From NCBI GenBank assembly GCA_017435965.1, contig JAFSEA010000041.1:1-33965 (forward strand): a stretch of 33,965 nucleotides of DNA, written 5' to 3'. A program made the position numbers and the translations under genes. Under the pieces are notes generated by a model that saw only the letters and a program-made list of their open reading frames with translations, ran no database searches and had not been told where the DNA came from. This stretch comes from Oscillospiraceae bacterium. GTDB taxonomy: Bacteria > Bacillota > Clostridia > Oscillospirales > JAAYXM01. Below, in pieces: positions 19,101 through 25,722 of this stretch. Within the stretch, counting starts at the first letter, position 1; every line of letters starts with the position of its first letter.

Positions 19101-20058
19101 CGCTTTGTGTCATCGGATAAATAACTGTTATGCCCGACATTTCGACCTCGACATTCACAACTGTTATTTCATTTTCACAAAGCACCATATCGCCGTATTT
19201 TGTGTAAATAACTGCCTTTCCTTCATCAACGGGTACTATTTTATTTCCGGAAACAGTTACAACAGATGTGTCAGAGCTTTCAAAAGTAAGCTCCGATGCG
19301 ACCGAATTCTCTGCATTTGTCCCATCACTCATATAGACAGTTCCCGAAGAGATTTCGGCAGTCTCGGAAACGGCAAGATTTATAAGCTCCTTTGAAAGGA
19401 CGGAATTTGCCCATATGGGAGCTTTCCCGTTTCCGCCCGAAAACTTAAAGTCTCCAAGTGCTCCGGTATATCTTCCCATGGAGTTTTTCTCGCCCGTACC
19501 TACCCATACAACGAGATACTCTCCTGCTTTCGGTGCCGTCCAAGATGCGGTCTCATATGGTGCAGTACCGCCCGTAAGCTCTGTGCCCGCTGTTGCCGTC
19601 TCACCATAAAAATCAATGGTCATTACGGGGGTGGCGGAAGAAAGAGCCGCCGATATATCCGAAACGTCACCATTTAAGATATACATATTTCCCTTTGTGC
19701 CTGCAGTCTTTTTCGCATACTGTTGTGTTATGGTATACTTACCTTCTTTAGGCACACGAATTTTCATTGCGGCATATTCGCCGTCTTTTAAATTCCAGCC
19801 GAGTGCATATGAACTCCAGCCTATTCCTCCGCTGATGGAAGATGTGGTGGAATGCCACTCTATACGACCTTTGCTGTCTGTTGAAGTATATTTGATATTT
19901 GTCGGCGGAGTTGCATCCGTATCATATGCGAGCTGACTTGAAATCGGATATACAATCTCAATTCCCGACAAAGCTTCTTCTGCATATACAAAAGGAATCT
20001 GCGGAAGAAGTGCAACTGTCATACAAATTGCCAGAATAGCCGATAAAATTCTCTTCAT
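13105..20058 (-). CDS. Giant SLH-anchored heparinase II/III-like protein, paralogue (2317 aa)
   Basis: This is a tandem paralogue of the next gene with the same architecture. It has a signal peptide (MKRILSAILAICMTVALLPQ...), three beta-sandwich modules (about 26-212, 303-478, 566-765) alternating with Big_2 domains, and a heparinase II/III-like core (about 945-1960) with CRYC (about 1022), CPDC (about 1054) and GLDEHGIF. A He_PIG-like domain (about 2016-2099), a Gly/Thr/Pro linker and three SLH repeats follow. At the position of the partner's SHGHKD it reads SHHQLD (about 1549), so the second histidine of the usual HxHxD is glutamine; LSHNTVTIDE (about 1593) is kept. The frame extends to a GTG at 20076, but GGAGGG lies between that GTG and ATG 20058, so the ATG is the start. 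A terminator-like hairpin separates it from the upstream gene. Confidence 0.87.
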   Translation of the reverse strand: MKRILSAILAICMTVALLPQIPFVYAEEALSGIEIVYPISSQLAYDTDATPPTNIKYTSTDSKGRIEWHSTTSSISGGIGWSSYALGWNLKDGEYAAMKIRVPKEGKYTITQQYAKKTAGTKGNMYILNGDVSDISAALSSATPVMTIDFYGETATAGTELTGGTAPYETASWTAPKAGEYLVVWVGTGEKNSMGRYTGALGDFKFSGGNGKAPIWANSVLSKELINLAVSETAEISSGTVYMSDGTNAENSVASELTFESSDTSVVTVSGNKIVPVDEGKAVIYTKYGDMVLCENEITVVNVEVEMSGITVIYPMTQSEYGSLANASLITYENSGNRIELKNPGGISGALGWERNSAAMHMRAAEHISYRINIPKKGYYSVSIGYNKHSSGTKGKIFILPVDTDDVETAISSETPVAVIDCNGERSEYSETAPFTANGSFEAPAAGEYLVVYKGYGEYNNMSRYLLFPRTMIFNGGSGTVPMSLDLSVSKSLKPSVSVIMSDGKKLSEAELDVKYTSSDEGVLAIDEETGKFRTYSTGDVEVTASTTVEGITVSDSVKLTITGDEYMPYSGVYARYDFSVKSDDWQPVYWKGESAPNTNDIRGITYEYTSKTSLPGNWEWYGSDITDIYEESGNTVIWMYYGNGAEGRTRVGTSKNKWVAFTLDIPASGRYLASFEYCKYYSGRIAADIYLLPKDTADISAALTEDNYLCTFDCLDESATSLALDTVEIGDLDIKAAGEYILVIKALRGGYMDFKALNLDGVDGMKRAELSAENSELAVGEKTDTEVQAYMLDGSKIDNTELKVKYSSENSSVAEVDENGVVTAISEGSTTISARVVFGGVVIDATETITVKDSSNVEYGELSAEDKVYVKGRKKLTLYAYMNSGNKLEVPLPDIDYTIKTEPEDIAYIDEDGYVCASGVGVVKVSAKANFRGAEISSNEIEMTVLEGAKKTEQTLFTKEMQQNLFENVEKYDWAREKQKSVIASADRYVDHYEYIYDHIVGEGVPRGRQNGSQDDPEYYYCRYCGVDIATKYGADGAYAYDINVLTRPWKVQCPDCKRLFPSNDFEKFYKLGLDEHGIFNVDRAHEKNNANIAEFGPEADVLVNVLYPELSDTINCGRGLRPGETVEKWGVDDGFGYVPKKENGDPYKYDNGVVERHTYIAVYNWHAWFQYVRPAVKNLSYAYYYTGDAKYGRAGAIILDRIADVYPGMDMWQYFKTFYYTHGGTGEGKIVGRIQDCEFAMNFAEGADMLYPILEDKVVINFLSEKAEEYNLENKKESAYDIWKNWQDGLLLENFRSAKKANLHGNFGMMQEALVKTAVALGNEPESEEILDFVFKSGGWVGYKAFEVTGGNLGNYFVGELDRDGFGVESSPQYNYIAPDDLFETIEALSRYNGVNKEKFDISASPRFAQISTNFASLILSDSHTVQIGDSQGTATIGFVDSADNLIKSFKYLKNSDVAKKLANQIYLRYNRDVSDVHYDIYTKNPESIKKEVLALADDVSKNGSELLTGYGFGVLREGERYDSIGTDGADNTLRSFWIYSGWGRSSHHQLDSMNIGIEAFGLNLSPDLGYPEATGDDPNRVQWVNTTLSHNTVTIDEKQQTKTLKSATPLHYDDGNRVKVVDMRSEDAYPGADEYRRTLVMIEAPGDISYGIDFFNVQGGNTHIYSFHAQSEKISDTEGLNLLPQAENGEYKGSYAGIDVPGFVQDPDTAYTSDDVLRYPHGYTWLRNVDRDASPEETFSVDFAITDYRKAVNDNKNIHLRMTQVNDFDVSEVAIADGYVPNKSVNAGLPRGIKYALIKREGKDLKSLFTTVFEPYKENRYIESITPVTMSPEPQDGTARAVCVKFTNGRCDYIVYSTDNTVLYNIGDVFSFRGFVGVYSVNAENENIYSYINDGDVIGDETGVKSGYSATVSDFSREHMTDNYIIVSADIDNAEILAGKIINIKNDGAQNGTYVIESAEKLSDGKIKLNIGLVTTVRGYADEDDFTKGYVYNIKEGQTAYIPMSFEFDEAPVFEELSGLSASAGSLMTVNIKAKASDGGKVTYSANSIPRGASLSEDGTITWKPGSSQVGENHFSVTAYDSAGRESTLHFNVKVYGSTTGGTSGGGGGGTTTTPTVPETPDKSETPDVPNDNVRFVDLGNHAWAADAINALAEKGIIRGTSATTYSPEKNITRADFACLLVRAFEKTSDNTENFDDVLAADYFAKELAIARNTGLVGGIGDNKFAPRDNIKRSDMMLMVYRVIKDSEALVGADIIHPKYVDFESVPDYAKEAVSALITAGIVNGKNNLIAPLDNTTRAEVAVLLLRVLEFTSK
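13277..13302 (-). repeat. In-frame palindromic repeat, copy C (SLH2-SLH3 linker)
   Basis: Arms GGGTGGAT (13277-13284) and ATCCGCCC (13288-13295) have one decayed position (T opposite G), with loop GAT and flank CCTACAAG identical to copy A. It encodes V-G-A-D-I-I-H-P in the same SLH2-SLH3 linker position as copies A and D. Confidence 0.72.
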
Positions 20059-20087
20059 TTGTTTCCCTCCAAACACTTAATCAGGGG

Positions 20088-20118
20088 ACAAAAAGCCTCT
20101 CTGGGAGAGGCTTTTTGT
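20088..20118 (-). terminator. Intercistronic intrinsic terminator
   Basis: A perfect 14-bp stem (20088-20101 with 20105-20118) has a 3-nt loop. In the - direction the stem ends in GGCTTTTTGT, giving a U-run right after the stop codon of the 922-aa gene (20122-20124). No promoter is visible in the remaining 30 nt before the ribosome binding site of the giant gene. It may therefore act as a partial terminator or mRNA-stabilising hairpin inside the operon. Confidence 0.8.
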
Positions 20119-20121
20119 ATT

Positions 20122-22890
20122 TTACTTTGAGTAAATAACTCTTATTGCTCCGTCTGTGTCCTTGAACATCACATATCCGCGAACTACAGTCTGTGCGTAC
20201 TTTGTGTCTACACTCTTCTTTGCAGTAAACTGACCGTGAGCCTTGATATTCTTCACCTTCGCCTTATAGTAGCAGGCGTTTACCGTGTTGTGGGTATCAT
20301 CACCGAAGAGGATACCTGCATCTACTATCTCATAGCCTGCGCTGTCATACTCAAGCATATATGCATCTCCCGATGTATTGAGAACGGCTATCGGAAGCTT
20401 TTCTTCTACTTCAACATCAGATGATGTAATTTCGGTCTCGCCCCATACATAATAGGTGTATGTATCACCATAGCCTACAAGCTTTTCATCACGATACCAT
20501 GCTTTTGCACCGCTTACGGTTTCCGTTATCGCATCGTCATACTTTGTGTCTGTCTTTGCGCTTCCGTTTACCTTGACACCTGATACTGCATTTCCTTCTT
20601 CTTTATAGAGAGCTACTGCACGGAGAATTCCGTTGATTATTGCATTATCTTCTATGCTCCAACCTGTGAATTCGTAACCTGTCAGGTTTGCAGGCGGTGC
20701 TGTGATGTTCTTAAACTCCGTTCCGGCATCTGCACTTACAAAGCCGAGGAAATCACGGTTTCCGTCAAAGAATTCAACGCCGATTGTCTCGTTTTCTTCG
20801 CTTACATTATCAAATACTGCGACGATTGAGGTGTTTGTATATGCATTGAAGGTGTATTCTTCGCTATCACTTACAACGTTTCCTGCGCTGTCCTTCCAAT
20901 ATGCAAACTTATATCCCTCATTTGCAGTTGCCTCTGCTGTGATTTTTGTTCCTGCTTCTGCATCTGCAACTGTGTTTGCCGAAACCTTATCTGCAATTAC
21001 ACTTCCGCCCGTTGTTGCTCCGATATATACCTTCACGGTATCCGATACCGCTTCACCGGGAGCGTTATCCGGAACATTGATTGTTGCTTTTGAAGTTGTT
21101 GTCTTACCATCAACTATTGCGGTAACTGTTATGGTTGCATCACCGGGTTTAAGTGCCGTGAGCTTATACGTAGTTGTTGTGGGGTCTATTGTCTGTGTAT
21201 AGTTCTGATAAATACTGGGTTTTACACATACAACATCACTTACACTTACAACCTGCGGAGCAGAAGACTCAACCTTGACTATGTTATTATCTGTGGGCAC
21301 AACACCTGAATCTGTATAACCAAACTGGCGGTATATTCCGTCTGTCATTTTTACTCTTGCAGTAAGCTCAGCAGATGCATCAACCTCAAGAACACTCGGA
21401 ATTGATGTTTCAATCGCAGAGATTGCAGGTTCTTCAGCCGGAGTAAGAGTGAGTGTTATGGGTGAGAAAAGGCTGTATCCACCGCTATAATATCTGTGTC
21501 TCGTTCTGAAAGATATTTCAACATCACCTGCAGGGACATATATTGTGTTGAGTGTGTTTTCCGATCCAAGCTTCTGTCCACTCGATGCTGAATTATAGAA
21601 ATTATAGTCACCTGCATATTCTCCGTTTATATAAAGGGCATACTGAGAATTTGCATTCCAGACAGAACCGAGAAGCTTTACTGAATAATAGCCGGGATAT
21701 TTGAAATTCTTCTTAATCGTAAAGCTTGTATTTGCAACAGAGTTTGCAGGCCATTCAAGCCAACCTGTATGAATTTTTGCAAGAGCGTATCCCGAAACTG
21801 TTACATATCCGCTGAGCATCGTTCCGTCTCCGGATTTTGTTTTCTCAGAAACTATGCTGAAAGCATTATCGGTTACAACCCAAGTATCCGAACTACTTCC
21901 GTTTGTTCCTGTAATTGCACCATTTGCAAAGTTTATTACAACAGGAGCTTTACCATTCACCTTTATGTCTGCTTCGCCGATTACGCGATTTCCATCTTTT
22001 GCATATATCTTTGCATCACCCACCGCAACACCTGTTACAGTTGTACCCGAAACTGTTGCGATGGCAGAATCGGAGCTTTCAAATGTAATTGCTGAAACAT
22101 CACCGCTTGTGTCAACAGTTGCATCGGACATATAAAGCTTTGAAACCGAAACTGTTGCGGTATCTGTGCCGTTGCTTTCAATTTCAGTCTTGCTGAGATT
22201 TACTTCCGCAAGCATTGGAGTCTTAAGACTTCCGTCACCGCTTACAAAACGAAGATCATGAATTCTTATATTTTTTGCGTTTACTCCATGGAATACAACA
22301 ATATGCTCACCTGCGGAAAGCGTCTTTGTTCCTAATGTTGCTTTCTGAGTTCCATCCTGTTTTCCGCTTGTACAGTTTACGGAACCAATTAAATCTGTTC
22401 CGTTCGTAATACTGCTTGCAATGTCATCTTTTGTTGCATTTCCGTCAAGAATATATACCTGACATTCCGGATCAAAGGAACCGTCAACATCATATCCCAG
22501 AATGATATTGTATGTATCAGTGACCGGAACCTTCACGCTGATTGAGAACCACGTCTTATTTGTATTGAAATACGCTCTTAATCCGTTGTCTCTCACATTT
22601 GATGTGGAATAACAATGGTTTACAGAGAATGAATTCTCTATCTCATGGAATATCCAGAAACCATTGGATTTTTCATATGCATCAACAAGGTTCAAGCTAC
22701 TTCCTTTAAAGAAATTTATTTCGCCAGGCGTGTAAACTCCCTCCTGATAATTATCTATAAAATCATACACAATAGTGTACCCGACTGTCTCTTCTGCACC
22801 TGCAGTTACAGCCATTGCCGGAAGGAGTGCCATTGCCATGCAAAGCACGAGACCTATGCTGAGAATTCTTGAAAACAAACTCTTTTTCAT
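20122..22890 (-). CDS. Secreted modular protein with beta-sandwich, Big_2 and InlB-type repeats (922 aa)
   Basis: A signal peptide (about residues 1-32, hydrophobic core then AVTAGA) is followed by a beta-sandwich module (about 33-225) closely matching the second module of the 2319-aa protein (shared YDFIDNY, LRAYFN, NAKNIRIH). Next come a Big_2 domain (about 228-315), a second beta-sandwich (about 318-480) with GYYSVKLLG, another Ig-like domain (about 490-608) and two bacterial-repeat/InlB-type motifs (GYKFAYWKDSAGN; GYEFTGWSIEDN; about 620-760). A C-terminal ~160-aa region ends in RGYVMFKD. No catalytic domain, SLH repeat or sortase motif is visible, so it may be a released glycan-binding protein. 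CAGGAGGAATTAAAA precedes the ATG. It is 24 nt downstream of the GH127 gene and in the same operon. Confidence 0.82.
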   Translation of the reverse strand: MKKSLFSRILSIGLVLCMAMALLPAMAVTAGAEETVGYTIVYDFIDNYQEGVYTPGEINFFKGSSLNLVDAYEKSNGFWIFHEIENSFSVNHCYSTSNVRDNGLRAYFNTNKTWFSISVKVPVTDTYNIILGYDVDGSFDPECQVYILDGNATKDDIASSITNGTDLIGSVNCTSGKQDGTQKATLGTKTLSAGEHIVVFHGVNAKNIRIHDLRFVSGDGSLKTPMLAEVNLSKTEIESNGTDTATVSVSKLYMSDATVDTSGDVSAITFESSDSAIATVSGTTVTGVAVGDAKIYAKDGNRVIGEADIKVNGKAPVVINFANGAITGTNGSSSDTWVVTDNAFSIVSEKTKSGDGTMLSGYVTVSGYALAKIHTGWLEWPANSVANTSFTIKKNFKYPGYYSVKLLGSVWNANSQYALYINGEYAGDYNFYNSASSGQKLGSENTLNTIYVPAGDVEISFRTRHRYYSGGYSLFSPITLTLTPAEEPAISAIETSIPSVLEVDASAELTARVKMTDGIYRQFGYTDSGVVPTDNNIVKVESSAPQVVSVSDVVCVKPSIYQNYTQTIDPTTTTYKLTALKPGDATITVTAIVDGKTTTSKATINVPDNAPGEAVSDTVKVYIGATTGGSVIADKVSANTVADAEAGTKITAEATANEGYKFAYWKDSAGNVVSDSEEYTFNAYTNTSIVAVFDNVSEENETIGVEFFDGNRDFLGFVSADAGTEFKNITAPPANLTGYEFTGWSIEDNAIINGILRAVALYKEEGNAVSGVKVNGSAKTDTKYDDAITETVSGAKAWYRDEKLVGYGDTYTYYVWGETEITSSDVEVEEKLPIAVLNTSGDAYMLEYDSAGYEIVDAGILFGDDTHNTVNACYYKAKVKNIKAHGQFTAKKSVDTKYAQTVVRGYVMFKDTDGAIRVIYSK

Positions 22891-22914
22891 TTTTAATTCC
22901 TCCTGAAATTTATT

Positions 22915-24735
22915 TTATATATTAAACCAAACAAGCATTTCTTGCTCGCCGCGGTTTGCAAAGGAATAATATGGAATAAACTCAACTTCTTTTGTGTCTT
23001 CATCCGCAGAATATTTGCTGTAAAGCGGTGCATCACTTTTAACTGATTCGCACTCAAGTGTACCTTTTAAGGTAAGTGCTCCGATGGTCTCATCAAAGAC
23101 TTCCTCAAAATTATCATCAACTATTCTCATTGATTTTAAGTTTGTGCCAATCTCGGCTTCACCGCAGTATACGATAGGGCCTCGCTGAAGGGCAACCCTT
23201 CCGCCGTTTTCCGTAACATTGGGATGAGCTTTCACAAAAAAAGGTGTCATTTCAAATGAAACATTTATATCACCCTGAGGATTTTCTATGTACGCATATC
23301 CGTTTCTTTTCTTATACGGACGGTCGATTATATATTCATCGCACCAGCCGGGGATTCGGATTGCAAGATATTTTATATCACCCGACACGGAGAATGTCAT
23401 TTCTCCGCTTCTTGGATAATCTGTTCTCGAAACTATCTTCACATCTTCGTGATTAAGCTCGCCTTCCGCAAACTGATTCATAAACACCGTGTCATCGGAG
23501 AAAGAGTAAAAATACTGTTCTATTGATGCTATGTGCCTTAAAATATTGGGCGGACAGCAGGAGCAGTCAAAAACCTTGACTCTCTGCTGAATCGGCTGAT
23601 ATGTTGGTGCTTCGTCATATATATCATAACGTGTAAGTAGTCTCGGGTCTGTTTCAAGTGGATTTGTGTAGAAAAACTTTTCTCCGTCAAGAGAAACTCC
23701 CGAAAGCATTCCGTTATACATTACTCTCTCTATTATATCGGCATACTTTGAATCAATTTCAAGCTCCGACATACGCTTTGCAAAATACATCATTGCAATT
23801 GATGCACAGGTTTCTGTGTATGCCACGTCGTTGGGGAGATCGTATGCATGGGTGAAACGTTCACCGTATCGGTCTGAACCAACGCCACCTGTTATATACA
23901 TTTTCTTTTCCGTGATATCATGGAAGAGATTTTTGCACACATCAAAAAGCTCTTTATCGGAAAACTCGGAGGCAAGGTCCGCCATTGCAGAATACATATA
24001 AAGTGCTCTCACACAATGCCCCACTGCCTCAGTCTGCTCACGGACAGGCTTGTGACTCTGAAATTCAATATCCGGAAACTCCGGGAGGTTAAGGCTTTCG
24101 TTATGTCTGCCACGCTCTTCGATGAAGTGAGAGGCAAGATTTAAATACTTCTTATCTCCCGTTTCTCTATAGAGCTTCACAAGAGCAAGCTCTATTTCCT
24201 GATGACCGGGGGTGAAGAATTTTGCACTTTTTTCTTTAACGAAAACTTTTTCCACATAGTCAACGTATTTTTGCATAAGAGTGAGAAGCTTATCCTTCCC
24301 CGTTGCATTCTTATACGCAATTCCGGCTTCAATAAAATGACCGAGACAATAAAGCTCGTGGTTGTTACGGTTTGTAAATCTTTCCTCAGGAGCAAGAGTT
24401 ATGTAAAAAGAATTAAAATATCCGCAAGGAAGTGCATTCTTTTCAATCTGCTCCACCATATCATCTATTATTTTTTCAAGCTCTGCATCACGGGAACGTG
24501 AGAGAATATAACTTATTCCCTCAATCCACTTTGCCACATCGCTATCCCAATACTCGTGAAGCTTATTCGGCTCCCCTTCCTTCCATCTGCAGGCAAGAGC
24601 CGCAAATCTTCCTGTTTCGGAAAAACGGTCATAAACTGCTTTTGCGGTAGCTTTTTCATTTATTTCCTGACGGCTTTTCCAAAATCCGTCGCCAAATACA
24701 AACTCATTAAAATTTATAGATTCTGCCTTTCGCAT
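22915..24735 (-). CDS. GH127-family glycoside hydrolase (beta-L-arabinofuranosidase type)
   Basis: This 606-aa enzyme has no signal peptide and should be cytosolic. Key residues of the zinc-thiol GH127 mechanism are all in place: E292 in GERF, E308 and C310 in YTETCAS (16 residues after E292, the spacing in the characterised B. longum enzyme), and C393-C394 in CSCCPPN. Known members cleave beta-L-arabinofuranosides with a cysteine nucleophile; some relatives act on other pentoses, so the substrate is not certain. Other family marks are FTPGHQEIELALVKLYRETGD and LPNDVAYTETC. The frame continues to an ATG at 24774, but this lies at the expected transcription start without a ribosome binding site. 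CGGAGGT four nt before ATG 24735 fixes the start. First gene of the lyase operon. Confidence 0.9.
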   Translation of the reverse strand: MRKAESINFNEFVFGDGFWKSRQEINEKATAKAVYDRFSETGRFAALACRWKEGEPNKLHEYWDSDVAKWIEGISYILSRSRDAELEKIIDDMVEQIEKNALPCGYFNSFYITLAPEERFTNRNNHELYCLGHFIEAGIAYKNATGKDKLLTLMQKYVDYVEKVFVKEKSAKFFTPGHQEIELALVKLYRETGDKKYLNLASHFIEERGRHNESLNLPEFPDIEFQSHKPVREQTEAVGHCVRALYMYSAMADLASEFSDKELFDVCKNLFHDITEKKMYITGGVGSDRYGERFTHAYDLPNDVAYTETCASIAMMYFAKRMSELEIDSKYADIIERVMYNGMLSGVSLDGEKFFYTNPLETDPRLLTRYDIYDEAPTYQPIQQRVKVFDCSCCPPNILRHIASIEQYFYSFSDDTVFMNQFAEGELNHEDVKIVSRTDYPRSGEMTFSVSGDIKYLAIRIPGWCDEYIIDRPYKKRNGYAYIENPQGDINVSFEMTPFFVKAHPNVTENGGRVALQRGPIVYCGEAEIGTNLKSMRIVDDNFEEVFDETIGALTLKGTLECESVKSDAPLYSKYSADEDTKEVEFIPYYSFANRGEQEMLVWFNI

Positions 24736-24785
24736 TTTTACCTCCGAAAAAAGAACATACCAAATTACGCTCATAATACATTATA

Positions 24786-24814
24786 ATTGTAATAAATTCC
24801 ATCGTCTTTATCAA
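24786..24814 (-). promoter_or_regulatory. Sigma-A-type promoter of the GH127/lyase operon
   Basis: On the - strand TTGATA (24814-24809) and TACAAT (24791-24786) are 17 nt apart, about 50 nt upstream of the GH127 start and behind the AraC-gene terminator. AraC-like half sites (CTCACT at 24838-24833 and CTCATT at 24818-24813, 20 bp apart) lie just upstream of and overlapping the -35. Confidence 0.65.
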
Positions 24815-24865
24815 TGAGCAATATTTGTAAATAGTGAGAAAAAACGACTTATTTCAAAAATATTA

Positions 24866-24901
24866 AAGAGATGCAGCAAACTTCATTTTGCCGCATCTCT
24901 T
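24866..24901 (-). terminator. Terminator after the araC-family gene
   Basis: The imperfect stem pairs AGAGATGC with GCATCTCT and GCAAA with TTTGC, with one mismatch between them. In the - direction it is followed by TTTAATATTTTTG. It begins right after the stop codon at 24903 and separates the regulator from the GH127 promoter. Confidence 0.7.
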
Positions 24902-24902
24902 C

Positions 24903-25694
24903 CTATTTATTGTTCATATGAATTTTAAAGTACATATTCCTGAATTTTGTGGGAGACATTTTTTCGTGATATTTAAAGAATTTGACAAACAGATTTTCAT
25001 CTCCGAAACCAAGGTTATATGCAATGTCCTTTATGCTCTCCTCGGTTGTTAAAAGGAGTTCTTTTGCACATTTCATACGCTCACGGTTTATATAATCCTT
25101 GAGAGTAAGCCCCGAATACCGTTTGAACAGACGGCTTATATACGTTTTATTGTAGCCGAAAAGGTCGGCAATTTCGGAAACCTTCATGTCCTGACGGATG
25201 TTCATTCTCACCCATTCCGAAATTTTCGAAAAGACAGAAGTGGAATCACTCTCTGCACCCTTCCCGATTGCCGCAAGATGTGCAATTATACTTCCGCAGG
25301 AAAAATCCTTTGCATAATCCGGCATCCCATCGGTATTTACCACGTGGAGAAGCTCACGGAAGAGGTTCAAGGTTATATATTCACCCTCTGCCGAAACGGT
25401 TTTTGGAAGTCCGAAGCTTTCAATATCGTCTGTGAGAAAATGCATCCAGAAAAACTCCGTCGTTCCTTCGCTTGCACGACTTCCCGTATGAGCAATACCC
25501 GGACGGAGAAGCAGAGAATCTCCCCGGCTGAGGTGATATTCCGTGCCATCCTCTTCAATATGAACCTCTCCGTTTGTGACATAGATAATCTCAAAACTGT
25601 CGATTATCCTTCGGGGATGAATCCATTTCTGTTCTGTTGAAAACAATCCGGAGGAAACATATTCAAGTTTTGTTCCGTTATCAATCTGTATCAT
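24903..25694 (-). CDS. AraC-family transcriptional regulator with cupin sensor domain
   Basis: This 263-residue cytosolic regulator has an N-terminal cupin-type ligand domain (about residues 15-140; VHIEEDGTEYHLSRGDSLLL, then PGIAHTG). A C-terminal pair of helix-turn-helices (about 165-260) follows, with MKVSEIADLFGYNKTYISRLFK and the AraC signature SIKDIAYNLGFGDENLFVKFFK. Such proteins usually sense a sugar and activate neighbouring catabolic genes. It sits 28 nt after the ceramidase-like gene, so the two are co-transcribed, and directly upstream of the GH127/lyase promoter, its likely target. AAGGCGGGG precedes the ATG. Confidence 0.92.
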   Translation of the reverse strand: MIQIDNGTKLEYVSSGLFSTEQKWIHPRRIIDSFEIIYVTNGEVHIEEDGTEYHLSRGDSLLLRPGIAHTGSRASEGTTEFFWMHFLTDDIESFGLPKTVSAEGEYITLNLFRELLHVVNTDGMPDYAKDFSCGSIIAHLAAIGKGAESDSTSVFSKISEWVRMNIRQDMKVSEIADLFGYNKTYISRLFKRYSGLTLKDYINRERMKCAKELLLTTEESIKDIAYNLGFGDENLFVKFFKYHEKMSPTKFRNMYFKIHMNNK

Positions 25695-25722
25695 ATGCCC
25701 CGCCTTTCATTCTTCCACGAAA

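Noticed and set aside
6128..20058. CRISPR array or mobile element as source of the repeated DNA in the giant genes
   Set aside because: Repetition is due to homologous protein domains and four short palindromes; there are no regular spacers, terminal inverted repeats or transposase.
24736..24774. Upstream ATG 24774 as the GH127 start
   Set aside because: It falls a few nt after the predicted transcription start with no ribosome binding site; ATG 24735 has CGGAGGT at good spacing.
24736..24865. CcpA cre site at the GH127 promoter
   Set aside because: No sequence resembling the TGNAANCGNNNNCA-type operator was found, despite hprK being nearby.
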